Assembly: GCA_029204225.1 (NCBI GenBank)
Contig: CM055096.1
Location: 63,393,240-63,457,239, forward strand
Direction: 5' to 3'
Origin: Diphasiastrum complanatum
Taxonomy: Eukaryota > Streptophyta > Lycopodiopsida > Lycopodiales > Lycopodiaceae
Length of the DNA: 64,000 nt
Below the pieces are notes generated by a model. It did no database searches, was not told the origin of the DNA, and saw only the letters and a list, made by a program, of their open reading frames with translations. Made by a program: the position numbers and the translations under genes. This document shows, piece after piece, positions 1-13,600 of this stretch; the first letter of the stretch is position 1; each line of letters opens with the position of its first letter.

Positions 1-577
1 TGAGAGTACATCAGTTCTTTATAGCCTCGCAATTGAGTCCTCCTAGAAAATAACTGTTGTAACTGCCTAACTACCACTAATATCGAATTTCAATTTTTGA
101 CCCTGAATTGATTTCCTAAATTTGATCCATATTGATTTTTACTTAGAAATTGCATAGTAGCTAAAAAATCCCAAAGCTTATATCTATAGCAAAATCGACA
201 TTTCTAATCCCTATAATACTAAGTACTTAATCACAATAACGTGAGCCATCACATGTCCTATCCCTCAAATTCATCAGGGCTTTCTTATGATGACGACGAG
301 CTATAGTCTAGTCCCAACAAATACTTGGAATAATTTTTCTCTAAATAGCACGAATTCCTCCAATGAATGCAATGCAACCTGTACAGAAATTCACATTTTA
401 GATTACAAAACAATCTCCATTCTCTACTATCACCTCGATCATTCACTGCATTTTCGGCATATAAACCTGCCTGGCAAGATTCCAATGGTTTTAACTTATA
501 TTGAACAATTGTAGCATCCTTTATAAAGTTTGAATAATCATCAGATTGAGATGAACTTCCTTTTCTCAATATATGTG

Positions 578-2854
578 TCAGACAAATTTCTTTAAAAATT
601 CAGCAACACTCCAAATTCCATGCCATTTCTCATTTGAATATCCTTTAATTCCACATGGAAAGTAATATTCCAACATCCATAAATGTTCAAGATTTTGAAA
701 TTGTGACGTGGTAGAAAAAACTTTCCTTTTAAGATGCAAAATTTCTCTGGCTAATACCAAATTTGGTTCCACAACTTCTCGTAGATTGGTCTTTTTCCTT
801 TTGATATGACTCACTGTAGATGGCTGTTCAGGTGCAAATTCAGGGTTAGGTTCTATCATGGATGGATCTTGAAATTGATTCAACTCTGTAGCTCTCTTCA
901 TCATAGAAACTCAGATAACAGCTCCAAAGTCTGAATCAATTTATCAGCTGCAGTGGTTTTGATAGCCAACAAATTTTGAAGCTCATGAGCTCTTTTTTCC
1001 AAAACAACCTCTTGTTCATGATCACTCACTTTATGACACAAAATGTGCATGTCTTTGTCAATTTTCATTTTATCTATAGATTCAGTATCATCGTCCTCAT
1101 CGGAACTGGATAAGCTTTCTGTCTCCACCCTCCTAAAAATTGCAACAGACAGCGCTTCATTTTCTTTCTACAGTGGTGCCAAGAATTTTGTTTTAGAAAT
1201 TTCAATAGTGTCGACTCGATATTTTTCAAACTTAGCCTTGTTAACAATACTACCCCCCTTTTCAGTGGTGACAGAGGTAAGAAAACAATGTAAGCTCCGA
1301 TTTTCCAATTGGGCTTTGGGCTTTCAATGCTTCCTATTTTAACTCTAAGCGCTCCTCCTGGAAAGTTTTGGCCAAATCCATACGAGGGTGAATATCATCC
1401 AATTCCTTTATTAAATTTAAAACGGCAGTTTGAGTAGCAACTCATTTTTGTTGTTCGACAAGGAAGAGGTGTTTCTGAACAACATGTTCAGATTTTAATT
1501 TTTCGTAAGCCTTCGACGATTCAGTAGACAACAAATCTTGTTGCAATCTTTCCTTTACCAGTTCAAAAATCTCCTCTTTTTTAGCAGCTAACTTCACATA
1601 TATCACTGTAACTCGGCTCGTAGTGGCAGTTAAGGCTGCAATAGTGCTTTGCGGTTGCTAAACTTTCAACCTCAAAGCTTCTAATTCATCCACTTCCTTC
1701 TATTGTTTCCGTACAAAATTCGCGACTTCATTTGTTGAAATAAACAAATTGTTCAAGGCAGAGTACAAAGAATGATGAGATAAATCATGAATACTATATG
1801 TGTCCTTACATATATTGGCATCTTTCTGCTCCTCATCTTTAGGGTTTATTGACAAAAATTCTTCCTTTGTCATTTAAAGGTCTTGGCAATCGTCTGTCTC
1901 CATAGCTTCATTAACTAGATTATCTGCCCTATCGTCGTCTGAAAGCTCTACTACTGTTTCGATAATAATTGAGTCCATAGCTTGGTCTTCTTCTTTAGCA
2001 GGCTCTTGCAACAGATGATCAATCAACGAAGTAATAGAAGTCACCACATCTTCTAGCTAGTCTTGCTCTGTTTTGGAATCTATCCTATCATCATCATTCC
2101 TATGCTCCAATGTGTTCCCATTGTTTTGCCAATCTCATATAAACTTTTCAAATTTTTGGTGTCTTCCTTCTTCAGTAGCTCTCTTTCCACGTCGGTCAAT
2201 ATGATACTCAACAATATAACTAAGTTGTGCTCCCCACAACCTTGATAACTCTGGTTTCTTCATGGCTTTAAAAAACAATCGATAAGAAACTCCAGCTAAA
2301 TCCACTTCAATGCCCTCATGAATTTGCATTAAGTAGTGTAGATTTGAGGGTGACATGGTAGCATTTTTATCCATACCATAAATCATATCTCTTATCCACT
2401 TCACAAATGCCATGCAGCCAAAATCCTTAAAATAGAAGAGCTTGTATCCCTTGGTATATTGGAAAAGAGCCGCTTCGCCATTTGTTAGGTCGAACCATTG
2501 TGCCAACTTCTAGGTATCAATGATTTTCTTGCCTTTGCGCACATTCCCAATTGTAGGAAGTTTGAAACAATATGCATACATTTCTTTCATTAACTCCATC
2601 TTCTGATTTCTCACTGCGAAGAAACAGGATCCACCTTTGATGCAAATACGATTCATCAATTCATTGTACACATCAGTCAGCAAAATAGAGTTGTCCAAAT
2701 ATCTTATCGATTCAAGCTTGAACAATTCCGCTCCTATCCGCCAATCTCCGTGGGAGTTGGTTGACCTTCCACCTGGGTATGCTTTCAACTTTGGAAATGA
2801 CTGTTTTTCACGATCTAGTAAAAAACATGATACTATTTCTCTTTCATCGTACAA
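578..2854 (-). pseudogene. Decayed long ORF of unknown family with acidic and coiled-coil tail
   Basis: Reading the minus strand from 2854 downward, two long open stretches (2854-2510 and 2506-2135) lie in the same frame and are separated by a single stop codon at 2507-2509. Protein-like sequence with sporadic stops continues to about 580. The N-terminal part is a mixed globular region of about 230 residues with a WFDLTNGEAALF motif. The middle is acidic. The part encoded at 1640-900 is rich in K/E/L heptad-like sequence, consistent with a coiled coil. I do not recognise the family. It has no zinc knuckle, reverse transcriptase or transposase motif. It could be the structural protein of an unclassified element or a decayed lineage-specific gene. 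The coding character is what I see; the single-gene reading is inference. Confidence 0.5.
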
Positions 2855-2872
2855 GTTGAATATAAAGCGTTA

Positions 2873-3106
2873 AGTTCTGCTACTCAAAAAACTGTATGGT
2901 TACGAAGATTGTTGAGTGAGATTGGTATGAAGCAAACACACCCCACTATTACCTTTAGTGATAGCCAAAGTGGGATATAGTTGGCCAAAAATCTAGTATT
3001 TCATGCAAGAACTAAGCACATTGAAGTAAAATATTACTTTGTGCATGAGAAGTTACAATATGAAGATATTAGTGTTACACATTGCTCTACAAAACAATTC
3101 TATAAA
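2873..3106 (+). mobile_element. Ty1/copia RNase H C-terminal fragment
   Basis: The plus-strand translation from about 2876 gives ATQKTVWLRRLLSEIG, then a decayed D-x-QS-x-I block, then FHARTKHIEVKYYFVHEK. This is the conserved end of the copia RNase H domain. One in-frame stop interrupts it. It is not part of the copia element at 4.0-6.9 kb, which runs on the other strand and has its own RNase H end. The fragment is about 75 codons long, with no LTR recognised beside it. Confidence 0.7.
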
Positions 3107-3501
3107 AAGTTTTTCTTTGAAATACTTGTCAATACTAAATTGTGATACCATCATGGAGGTATGTTCCATGAATAGCATAGATCTTAGACTGAGTGAGACA
3201 TTGATTATTGAGAGAGAGAATTGAAAATTAGCAATAATCTGTTGGATTTCAATGCTCAGCCTCAAATCCTTTTATTAATGAGCATCCTGAAAGTTGAAAA
3301 CAGAAGGCTCGAATTTTTTCTTAGCAGGAAATATAAAAATTATAGCAAATAAGGATCCTAAAACACTTGAAATGATGAGGGAAACAATAGATTATGATTT
3401 CATAAGATTAGCACAAGTTGAACCATCAAAATCCATCAAAAATCTATGCTTGAACCTCACTAAATGGCCCAAATCCTTGAAGAAGGCTTCACATGTGTGA
3501 A

Positions 3502-4013
3502 AGTATGGCCTCCCACAGTCTGAGTACTGTACACCAGACCTACATTCAATCCTATAATCATTAGTAATCACAAGTACTCAAACAATTATGAACATAGAGA
3601 GCAATTGCACCATTATGAGAGAAAAATCATGAAATTGCTTGATTGATTTTGGTGAGATATCATCACCTATATATACATGATCCATCACGGTTTTGGGCAG
3701 GTATGAGTAGCCCTAAACCTATCCCTAATGCTAATTTTGGTCGATCTTTCATCCCTACCAAGTTAGGGTTGGAATCTTGGAGATCTCTCAACAATGCAAA
3801 AACTACCAAAAATAGCTCCTATTTTTTCTCTCTTGTATCTAAGCATAATTTGGACTCATTACAAAGGTTCTAACACTTAGGTCTACTTGAGAAAATCCTT
3901 ATGAATGGAATCCTATGCTATTTGGCACGTGTGACAAGCCACATCATGACCATCTAACTATTTACAAGTCATATGACCAAAACTAGTCAAGCTAGAATTG
4001 TGAATTTTTTACA
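3502..4013 (-). repeat. 3' LTR of the copia element at 4.0-6.9 kb
   Basis: In element orientation the LTR begins TGTAAAAAATTC directly after the polypurine tract at 4014-4030. It contains a TATA-like box (TATATATAG, near 3664-3674) and runs to about 3502, where the element-orientation end is ...TTTCACA. The length of roughly 510 bp is normal for plant copia. The outer edge is uncertain by tens of bases because no 5' LTR remains for comparison and no target-site duplication could be tested. Confidence 0.6.
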
Positions 4014-4030
4014 CTCCTCCTCACTATCTA
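4014..4030 (-). other. Polypurine tract of the copia element
   Basis: The minus strand reads TAGTGAGGAGGAG immediately before the TGT that opens the LTR. The position, between the end of the pol frame and the LTR, is that of the plus-strand primer of an LTR retrotransposon. Confidence 0.65.
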
Positions 4031-6925
4031 GCTTGGTTCAATCATTGCTTTCCTAATCACTCCAAGTGATGATCTGAACTTCATAAAAGGTGTCTTTTGA
4101 AGTGGTTTAGTAAGTAGATCAGCTACACATTCATTGCTTGGAACATGCTCCAAAGCAATCTCCTTGGCTTGCACCATTTCTCTCACAAAGTGATGGCATA
4201 TCTCAATGTGCTTAGATCTTGCATGGAAGATTGGGTTAGATGCAAGGTGTTGGGCTGATATATTGTCATTGTAGGTGATTGGTGCCTCCTCTGAATCCAT
4301 GATCTTTAGCTTCACCAATAATCTCTTGATCCAAAGTACCTCCTTTGTAGTGGTTGTCAAAGCTTTGTACTTGGCCTCGGTTGAAGATCGAGATATCGTT
4401 TCTTGCTTTTTTCAAAGCCATGAAACCACACCTTCTCCTATGAAAGTTGAATAGGCACTTGTTGATTTCCTATCCCTCTTGTCCCCTGCAAAATCTGAAT
4501 CACTAAATGCATGAAGGTTAATCACATCTCCTCTATATAGAATCTCAAAATCCAATGTACCCGAGATGTATCTTAGAATCTTCTTAGCCTTTTTCCAATG
4601 GATATTCAATGGATTTTGCATGGATTGGCTCAACCTACATACACTAAAGCTAAGATCTGGTCTAGTTATAGTGATCCACATTAAGGAGCCTATAAGTTTT
4701 CTAAACAAAGTGATGTCCATAAAGGATCTTTCATCATCTTCATTTGGCACTTTTACATCTTGCTCCATTGGTGTGTCAACACTTTTGCATACTTCCATCT
4801 TAACCTTCTTCAAAAGACTTTGAGAATAGTTTACTTGACTTATAAAGATAAAATCAGACCCTCTAAGTACCTCTATGCCTAAGATGAAGTGAAGACACCC
4901 TAGATCTACCATCTTGAATTCTAAGGATAGATCTATCTTGATTTTTTCAATACCATCAACACTATTTCCACTAATGATGATGTCATCTACATAAATGAGC
5001 AAAAGTACAATACCAGCATTATCAAACTTAATGTAAAGAGTGGGATCATATTCACTTTGAACAAATGAAAGTGAAATGAGATAGCAATGTAGTCTTGAAT
5101 TCCAAGATCTCGAGGCTTGCTTCAAGCCATAGATGCTTCTTTGGAGATGGCATACTTTGTTCTCCATTCCATGCTTGATGAACCCTTGTGGCTGCTCCAT
5201 ATAGATATCCTCTTCCAAAAAAATCATTCAAGAAAGCATTAGAGACATCCATTTGACATAGGATCCATCCAAAATGTGATGCAAGTGCAATGATTAGCCT
5301 TATTGTGACCATCTTGGCCACGGGCGCAAAAGTTTCCTCATAGTCTATCCCTCTCTCTTGAGCATAACCTTTTGCAACTAATCTTGCTTTATGTTTGTTA
5401 ACACTCCCATTTGTATTCAACTTAAGCTTGAAGACCCACTTGCATCCTATTACATTCCTTTGAGGTCTCTCAACAAGCAACCAAGTTTCATTCTCAATCA
5501 AGGCATCATACTCATCCAACATAGCTTTATACCATTCTTTGGAGTTCAATGCATCTTCAACATTAGATGGTTCTTCAAAACTAGATAAAGCATAAGAAGT
5601 GGATGAGATACCCTCAACTTGCTGTCCTTTGCCTTGATATGTGAGCCTTGATGGCTCCACTTTTGCCCTTAAAGATCTCCTTGGTGTGATAGGTGGGTTT
5701 GGTGCTTGCTCCTCCATGAGATCCTCCTCAAAACCAAGATCTTGCTCCTCGGCCATCTTCTTCTTGATTGTTGGAGCACTTGAGCCTTCTTCAAGCATAT
5801 GCATATGATGTTCATCAAAGATAACATCCCTTGAAACAACAAATTTGTTCAAGGATGGGAGATAGACTTTGTAGCCCTTGCTTGAGCTTGCATATCCAAG
5901 CATGATCCCTCTTGTGGAAGATGGATCCTCCTTGGTTCTTGTTTCCAATGGAACATGCACATAACATATACACCCAAAAATTTTCAAGTGATTAAGATTG
6001 GGTTTCTTTTCATACAACATCTCATAAGGAGTTTTGCCTTCAATTGCTTTGCAAGACACTCTATTCATCAAGTAGTTTGCACATACAAGAGACTCACCCC
6101 AAAAGGATTTGGGAAAACAAGCATCTAATCTTAAAGCCTTAGAACATTCACATAATGTTCTATTCCTTCTTTCAGCAACTCCATTTTGTTGATGAGTGTA
6201 AGGACAAGAAGTCTTTTTCTTGATCCCTTCCTCCTCACAAAAGGCCTTGAACTCATTGGAGATGAATTCTCCACCATTGTCACTTCTAAGAATCTTGATG
6301 CTATGATTATGATGCTTTTCCACAAACAACTTGAACTTTACAAAAGTATCAAATACTTGAGACTTGAAGGAAAGTAAGAACACCCAACAATATCTTGAGT
6401 AGTCATCAATGAAGGTTAAAAAATATGGATGAACCTCCATTAGATTTGGTGCTAGCAATGTGCACATCCGAGTGTATGAGTTCAAGAGGATGAGATGACT
6501 TTGTGATGGAGTTAGGAAACACCTTCTTATGTGCCTTGGATAAGGCACAAGCTTCACAAACCTTGTCTTCCTTCCCAATAGACCTTGGTAGGCCTAAAGC
6601 ATACTCCTCCTTGATCATAGCCTCCATGGAACCCGAGTTGACATGTCCAAGTCTTTTGTGCCATAAAGTAAAGGTAGATATCTTGCTCTTCTCGGCCAAC
6701 ATGACAACATTAGTATCCACAAATGCATCCAACTTATAAAGTTTGCCAAGTCTAGTGCCCTTAGCCACTATCTTACCCTTCTTCTTGATGAAACATTCAT
6801 TTGAAGCAAAGTCAACGTTGAAACCATTGTCTACCATTTGGCCAACACTTAGTAGATTCTTTGTTATTGTAGGAATGTACAAAACACCTTCTATGTTGAT
6901 CTTTTTGGAAGATCCTAAGAAAAGG
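4028..6925 (-). mobile_element. Ty1/copia pol (GAG-pre-integrase, integrase, RT, RNase H), truncated and decayed
   Basis: In element order I see four domains. The GAG-pre-integrase domain covers 6880-6560, with LYIPTITKNLLSVGQ and LWHKRLGHVNSGSM. The integrase core covers about 6500-5950, with FIDDYSRYCWVF, SDNGGEFIS and HQQNGVAERRNRT. After a linker ending in RLTYQGKG comes reverse transcriptase, with WVFKLKLNTNGSVNKHKARL, MDVSNAFLN and the catalytic YVDDIIISGN near 4975. RNase H follows, with FSDSDFAGDKRDRKST and the ADLLTKPL end at about 4090. Lesions are a frameshift near 6450, a frameshift near 5220 and one in-frame stop at 4409-4411 just after GEGVVSWL. The 5' part (5' LTR, gag, protease) is missing: homology ends near 6925 where TG microsatellite begins. 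The element is non-autonomous and relatively young by its few lesions. Confidence 0.93.
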
Positions 6926-6961
6926 GGAATGCTATGCCTGTGTGCGTGCCCTGATGACTTT

Positions 6962-6992
6962 GTGTGTGTATATGTGCTTGTGTTGTGTGTGT

Positions 6993-7062
<70 letters not shown>

Positions 7063-7114
7063 TGTGTGTGCGTGTGTTTACGGAGTGTGTGTGTGGTGTG
7101 TGTGGGTTTAGGGA

Positions 7115-7156
<42 letters not shown>

Positions 7157-7200
7157 TGTGGATTAGGATGAGGCTGTAGGCTATAGGCTTTAGGCTGTGT

Positions 7201-7245
<45 letters not shown>

Positions 7246-7400
7246 CGCACGCGCGCGTGTGTCTACGCGTGTTTGTGGGTGTGCGCATTGTGTGTTGTGT
7301 TTTTTTTTTTGTGTATGTGTATTTGTGAGCGTGCTGTGTTTGTGTGCATGTGTGTGTGTGTGTGTATGAATGTGCATGTGCATGCATTGATTTCTCAAAA
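6962..7400. repeat. (TG)n microsatellite tract with an alternating TG/CG core
   Basis: Several long TG runs (about 6985-7070, 7115-7152 and 7199-7238) are interrupted by short unique spacers. At 7201-7262 the TG run passes into GCGCGCGCACGCGCGCG and back to TG, a purine-pyrimidine alternation of about 60 bp. Apparent reading frames here are Val/Cys or Thr/His dipeptide artefacts. The tract abuts the truncated 5' edge of the copia element. Confidence 0.95.
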
Positions 7401-8017
7401 ACTCGATATCTTTACAATTCCCTACATTGCTTTTAGAGTTTCTGGCTTGAACACACATTTCTCTGTGCATACTGAACTGCTTAGAGCCCGATTTTTTGAT
7501 GCAGATTCGTCTTGACATGCAGCACTGGATGGAATAGACGGCAGGCAAGATGGAGCCCTTTTGGCAATACTGGATCACTTATTGAAAATGCCAGAAAGTA
7601 GTCCATTTACCGTGCCCTAGTGGCAAGTTCGATTGTGGATAGTTTGCGTTTTGGACAGGAGGACATTTTGGGTGGCGGCCGATGCTTTTGACGATGACAA
7701 GAGGTTGATTGTGAATTGTATGTTGAATGTATGTATGTGCTAGGGTGTGTGTATAAGTGTGTGTATGGCCATGCATAATTGTGTATGTAATGTGTGTATG
7801 TATGTGTGTAACCAACGTTGTTTGAATGTGTGTGTGACCGTCCAAGTAAAGAGTGCCCATCGTTGACGGGAATGGAGGCCGATCTAGATGGCGGTCGATG
7901 ATTTGGATGATGGCCGATGATTCAAAAAATCCTTCTTTGCCAAGCTCAACGTTTGCTCGAAAAAGTTTGATCTTTTGGAATAATTCAGTTCTTTGGAAAA
8001 ATTTGAATTGATAGTAC

Positions 8018-8048
<31 letters not shown>

Positions 8049-9700
8049 TTGAACCAAACAAATCTAAACAAAACTGCACATTATTACCAAAATACCAAAC
8101 ATACGAATATTAAATTAAATCAAATTCATATAGAGTCATCACAGTCAAACATATCATATTGACCAAACCTAACAACCAACAAAAGCTCCGAGTTGAGGAG
8201 AATATGCTCACCTGCATCCATCCACAACAACAACCGTGTTAGAACATGGACATTACACATACTCTCAGTTGCTATCCATGTCGCAACAAGTAGTCATTGC
8301 CAAGTTAGGTGACTCTAATTTTGTCCATATCATGAGTAAAAAGTTGGACATTGTTTCAACTTTACTCAAAGTTACAAAATTATAAGGTTAATAGTGTATA
8401 ATCAATGCTTGAAAGTCAACAATTACAAAAGTACGAATAAAGCAGACAATTACATCCAGACTAGTTTTATAGTAGAGTTCCAAACTATCTGCCATTACCC
8501 TTTTCAAAATGCTTATCGGAACACCATCCTTTTTTTTCTATTAGAAAAATGTTTATTGCACTGTCAATTTCAAATTGTTAGAGCATTACCGTCCACAAAT
8601 AAGTATATATAGACTTTAACAAACAGGTCCAATTCAAGTCATATAACTAAATCCATCATACCATTTATATCAGAAATAGTCGGAAGTGTAACCAAAGATT
8701 TAAACAAAAAGCAGTACACTTCAAAGGAGATCTCGTTAATGAAAGCTAAGCATCAACGAGTAGTAAATTCATGATCATTTCATGGCACTTCAACTCTTCA
8801 TACCCGTTAGTAGCAACAACCATATTGAGGGGATTAGAAGACTGTTCACACAAATTTTTTCATTGTTAACATTTGGAGTGTTGTACAAAGTATGATCAAA
8901 AGAACTCAAGACAATTTGTTCATTGTGATTATAGTGACCAAAACAAGCAAGTAAATCATGAGAGTATTTCTTAATTAGATGTGTGTGTGTGTGTGTGTGT
9001 CTATATGAGTGTGCTTGTGCATTGATCCAAAACACGAATGGCGAGTGGCCGAAGGTCAAAGGTGGCAAGGACAATGTTTGTATATGTGTGTATGTACATT
9101 TATGTATGTATTTTTTCTTGTGTGTACATGTATGTGGGTATGCCCGTCTGTACATGCATGTGCATGTACAATGTGTACATGCATGTATGTGGGTATGCCC
9201 GCCTGTACATGCATGTGCATGTGCATGTGCAATGTGTACATGTATGCGTATGTGTGAAAATGTGTGTACACGTATGTGTATGTGTGATAATGTACGTACA
9301 TTTCAGAAGACCATACTATGAATTTCAAAATTCTAATATGTGTTGTATAATCACATGCAATGCAAACTTCAAAAGATTAGCCACTTTGAGCTATTTATGC
9401 GCACAAAAATGTAAAGCCATTCTATGTGTAGAATACATGTAAAACCACATATTCACTATGAAAAATGTGTGAAAGATGCATTAGTATGGGTACAACATTG
9501 AGTTAAGTACAAATCAATCAAGAAATGAGGACATTCCACATACATAAAATTTTAAAAAGCGAATATTATATATATATATATATTTTCAAAAAATCAATAC
9601 TTCTCCAAAAATTCTTCCCACGAATCACATCCAAAGCCTTGGGAGCACACCAAGGTATCTATCATATGTGATGCATGACAATGGTATCAAAGAGGCGGCA
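7401..9700. other. No gene recognised; AT-rich and TG-rich intergenic DNA
   Basis: I see no convincing coding sequence here. Short TG runs occur at 8025-8048 and 8981-9000. Around 9105-9260 there are TGTACATGCATG-type alternating repeats. They include a roughly 56-bp unit containing TGTGGGTATGCCCG that is present twice (9133 and 9189). A short (TA)n run is at 9569-9581. Confidence 0.6.
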
Positions 9701-9715
9701 CTTACTACGAGCATC

Positions 9716-9995
9716 CTAGATGGACTTCCTGAAACAAAATCGCTCTAGCTGAACAAGGGAGGCATGCCCCTTCCCCAATTGAGTGGTAGCGGCCTGTCTC
9801 ATACTAAAAGTAGGACCCGAGAAAAGGATCCCCAGGTATGTATAAGAAGGGACCACCTCTAGAACCTGTCCATCAAAAGTAAACTTCTGTCGCTGCATGA
9901 ATGCTCGAGAAGTGTTGAAGACCATAACCCTGGTCTTCCCAATGTTCACCCCTAGGCATGTAAGCAATCCAACTGTCTTTACAACCAATACTGCT
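9716..9995 (-). mobile_element. LINE reverse-transcriptase C-terminal fragment
   Basis: The minus strand encodes LGVNIGKTRVMVFNTSRAF, then SYTYLGILFSGP, then about 30 further residues. This is the conserved region after the catalytic YADD in non-LTR (LINE) reverse transcriptases of the endonuclease-RT type. The catalytic part itself is absent. Upstream sequence in the same open frame (to 10120) does not look like RT. It lies just downstream, in the same orientation, of the Helitron relic, so it may have been captured by it; that is inference. Confidence 0.65.
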
Positions 9996-10439
9996 CTATA
10001 AATGATGTTAGATTTTGTACTAACAAATCCACATCTAATAATATATGGTGTCATCGAGGAATCAAATATTTGATGTCTTGTAAATCCTTTAAAAACTCCG
10101 CGTATAGCTGCAACAACCAAATAATTGTGCAGATGTGTTCACCTTCGTGCAAGACAAACCGCTCCATAAAGTCTTGCATGAACGTTCGTCGATCGACAAT
10201 GACCTTCACCATCTGCAAAAACATACACCCTCGTTAATTTAATGCAATTACCTAAAACATAGTAAATAGCAAGTTGGAATAAAGATACTTGCTGGTTCCA
10301 ACAGCCTGCTCGACAAAATCTACAAAAAAGAAACACATTGTTTGTATAAGCCTTATGTCAAAACAAATATTGAACTCAAAATCCTGACTATATCCAAGAA
10401 TCTCCTTCTACACAACCTTCTCCGTGTACAAAATTTGAC

Positions 10440-10535
10440 AGATTTTTTTCTCCAAATCTAACCCTAACTCTAATTCTAACTCTAATTCTTTCCTACATCC
10501 CAAATGCTAAGTCTAACTCCAATTCTAACTTTAAC
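10440..10535. repeat. Degenerate telomere-like repeat
   Basis: The plus strand reads AACCCTAACTCTAATTCTAA and similar variants, about ten units of a CCCTAA/TCTAA type, interrupted by a short unique stretch. It resembles a decayed interstitial telomeric tract. A simple CT/A-rich repeat is the alternative. Confidence 0.4.
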
Positions 10536-10609
10536 TGTACCTTGTAGCTCGAAACCATAAACCATAAACATCACTTCAAACTTACTACTACAACACTTTT
10601 GAATACACA

Positions 10610-13600
10610 ATGTTCTGAATGTACCTTGCCACTCCATCCACATCCATAAATCGATTGTCCTTGTTAGTAATCAGCACACAAAGACTTGCTGCATTTTGCA
10701 CTCTCGATAGTGCAACATACAACTGCCCATGACTAAACACAGGCCGAGGCAAATAGAATCAAATTGTGTCCACAGTTTTCCCCTGTGCTTTGTTTATTGT
10801 CATGGCAAATGCTGCTCTGATAGGAAACTGGACCCTCTGCAATTCAAACGGTATGTTCGAATCGCTTGGCACTATAGGGATACATGGAATAAGGACTCTA
10901 CTCTATATTCTTCTCGGTCACTATCTTCGCCTCTATGACCTGTCTACCCAATCTGAGGATGATCAATCTTCTGCCATTGCACAATCCCTTGTGCGATGCT
11001 ATCGATCATAATAACATCACAATCATCCCAATCTTCAGCACCAACTTATGTGGAGGACACTCATTTGGTTGCAGACTATTCAATACTCTATAGGGTGGAC
11101 ATTAGAGCCCTCACACTAAACAAAACTATCGACACTGTAAAAAGTAAAAACGTCACCCTCAACAGCCCTCGCATTGATCTCATCCACATGTTTGTTTAAT
11201 GGGGTCAATATTGCATGACTCCTCAAAAACTCAATATCCTTAAAACGTCGTGCAATATCAGGAAATGTGAATGAAATCAATTCACCCACATCACATGTCC
11301 TTAGGCACATGCCCTTTGGAAGGGAAATCAGGTCCAAATCACGATGCACGAATGTGGGCTCATGACCATCTTCCACACTCAACAAATAATCTACAAATCT
11401 CAACTGCTCATCCTTATTGCCACCCTCCACGCCCACGACGTGCATGTTCTTTGTCAATTTGTGCACCTCCATGTGTTTCCACAAACGTGAACACTTCAAC
11501 GAAGTGTTGACAATATGCGCCCGACTACCATGCGGTACCACTGGTAGAATCTTTCAAAAATCACTCCCGAAAACAATTGGAACTTCTCCAAATGGAGTGT
11601 CGATACTCAATATATCGCGCAGAGATCGATCTACACACTCTATAGCATACTTATGTGCCATGGGAGCCACATCCCAAATGATCAGTCGACATGCCATCAA
11701 AAGCGTACCTAACGCAAATTGCTTATAAATGTTGCATGTTGAGCTCTCATTCAATTTCGTTAGAGGAATTTTAAACCGAGAGTGTGCGGTCCTACCACCT
11801 TTCATCAACACTGCAGCAATCCCACATGATGCAACTGCCAATGCTATCCACCCTTGTGCACGCACGTATGACAACATGACACTATAAAGGTGTGTCTTGC
11901 CTGTACCACCCGGGCCATCTACAAAAAACACTCCACCCACTCTCCGAACAACATGCTCACGTACTACATGGTCAAAAATCTTTTGTTGATCCACGTTCAA
12001 TCTCTCGATGTCAACTTCAACCTCTGAAGAGTTCTCATCAACAAACATCTCCTCGCAAAAAAATAGAGATGAACCAAAATCGACATCGGGCACCCTAAAC
12101 CCAATATTCACCAACGACTTTCCAGTTGTCTGCATGTGTGACTCCACATTAAGGACGGCTCCATCTACCAAAACCTGACTCACAAGAATGGTCTCGCACG
12201 TTATATTGACTGTCCCAACTCATGCGCATAATCCTCAACTAAATGTGGCTCTACGCTCCTCCAGAGCTCCAACGAGTCAGAAGGGGCACATGTCAAAAGA
12301 AGCACAACGAATATGAGATGAAGCTACGATGGAGTGCCCCATGACACTGCCTCGCGCAAGCAGCTACTTCACTCATTCGCATCATTTATCAAAAGTCTAT
12401 GTCTGCAAGCATCTCTGAATGACTGAAACAACTCACCATCAGCCATGCATAAGTCTTCAAAGTTGGTTGCACCTCTGACATGAGCCAATAGAACCTCTCC
12501 CATTCAGAGGGGTGTACAAAATACATGCGACCAATGGTAGGGGTCGTCTACATGTGGATTCACTGGATCCCCTACACGTTCTCCTGTTGTACCAATATTG
12601 TCTCGGCAAGTCCTGGTACAACAACTCTCGAGCCTCCGAATCACCACTTCTGTTTAACTCAAAGAATGTTGTCAAAGTGGTACCTGAATGCCCATATACG
12701 ACCTCCTCTAAATCCACTCCCTCACTGAAGTACACCAATTCGTGTCTAGGGAGATGAACTGCCAGTCGACGGGTCACCACGGGCTTATGAGCACCCATAG
12801 AAAGCCCCAACAATCGCCAACATGACTCACTGACTGAGAAGTATCGAGCATTAAGAAATTATTCTATCTCATCCACCCATCCTGATGTTTGACCACACCC
12901 ACCTATTATCTAAATCTACTCCATGTGAATGCACCGTCACTCCGTTCTCCCTCCGCCTATACGAAACATACCCCTTCACCACTGATGTTTCATCAATGAA
13001 ATTCCTTGGGTAGTTCTTCGAGCATTTTCCATCCTTCATGCACTGGGCATTTGGAAAAGATGTTCCACATGGACCGTGCATCATAGATCTCATCACTATC
13101 TCATACAACTCCGGATCTTCCTCCTTCACAGGGATCTCTGCACACACAATACAATCGTAATCCCCAACGATGATGGGTTTGCTCCGCTCCTCCAATATAA
13201 TCAATAGGTGGGCATGAGGCAATCCTCTATTTTGGAATTCCACGACATGCAACCTCCCTATAATGCACCCAGAAATACCATCATTCTTCAGCAGATTGAT
13301 CAAATGTTGAAGCTTCATGCTAAAAACCGTCGATACTAAATCAGGCCTATTCGCAGCTTTCTGCTGGAATCGCAACTCTCTCCTCACCTCCAACCAATTT
13401 GGGTTCGCCGTCATCGTGATAAACAAATCGGGAGAACCCAACTCCCTAATGACGGCCATAGAATCATGGTATTGCTGACGCATATGACATGGTGAACTGA
13501 TGTAAGAAGATGAAAGCACTACTCACATTCCTATGTCGCTAGCCGAATGAGCTCCCAAGGCATCAACAATACCGCTACAAATCTCTCTACAAAGTAGTAG

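Noticed and set aside
6743-7578. Long open frames on both strands through the TG tract
   Set aside because: They translate to Val/Cys or Thr/His dipeptide runs; they come from the microsatellite, not from genes.
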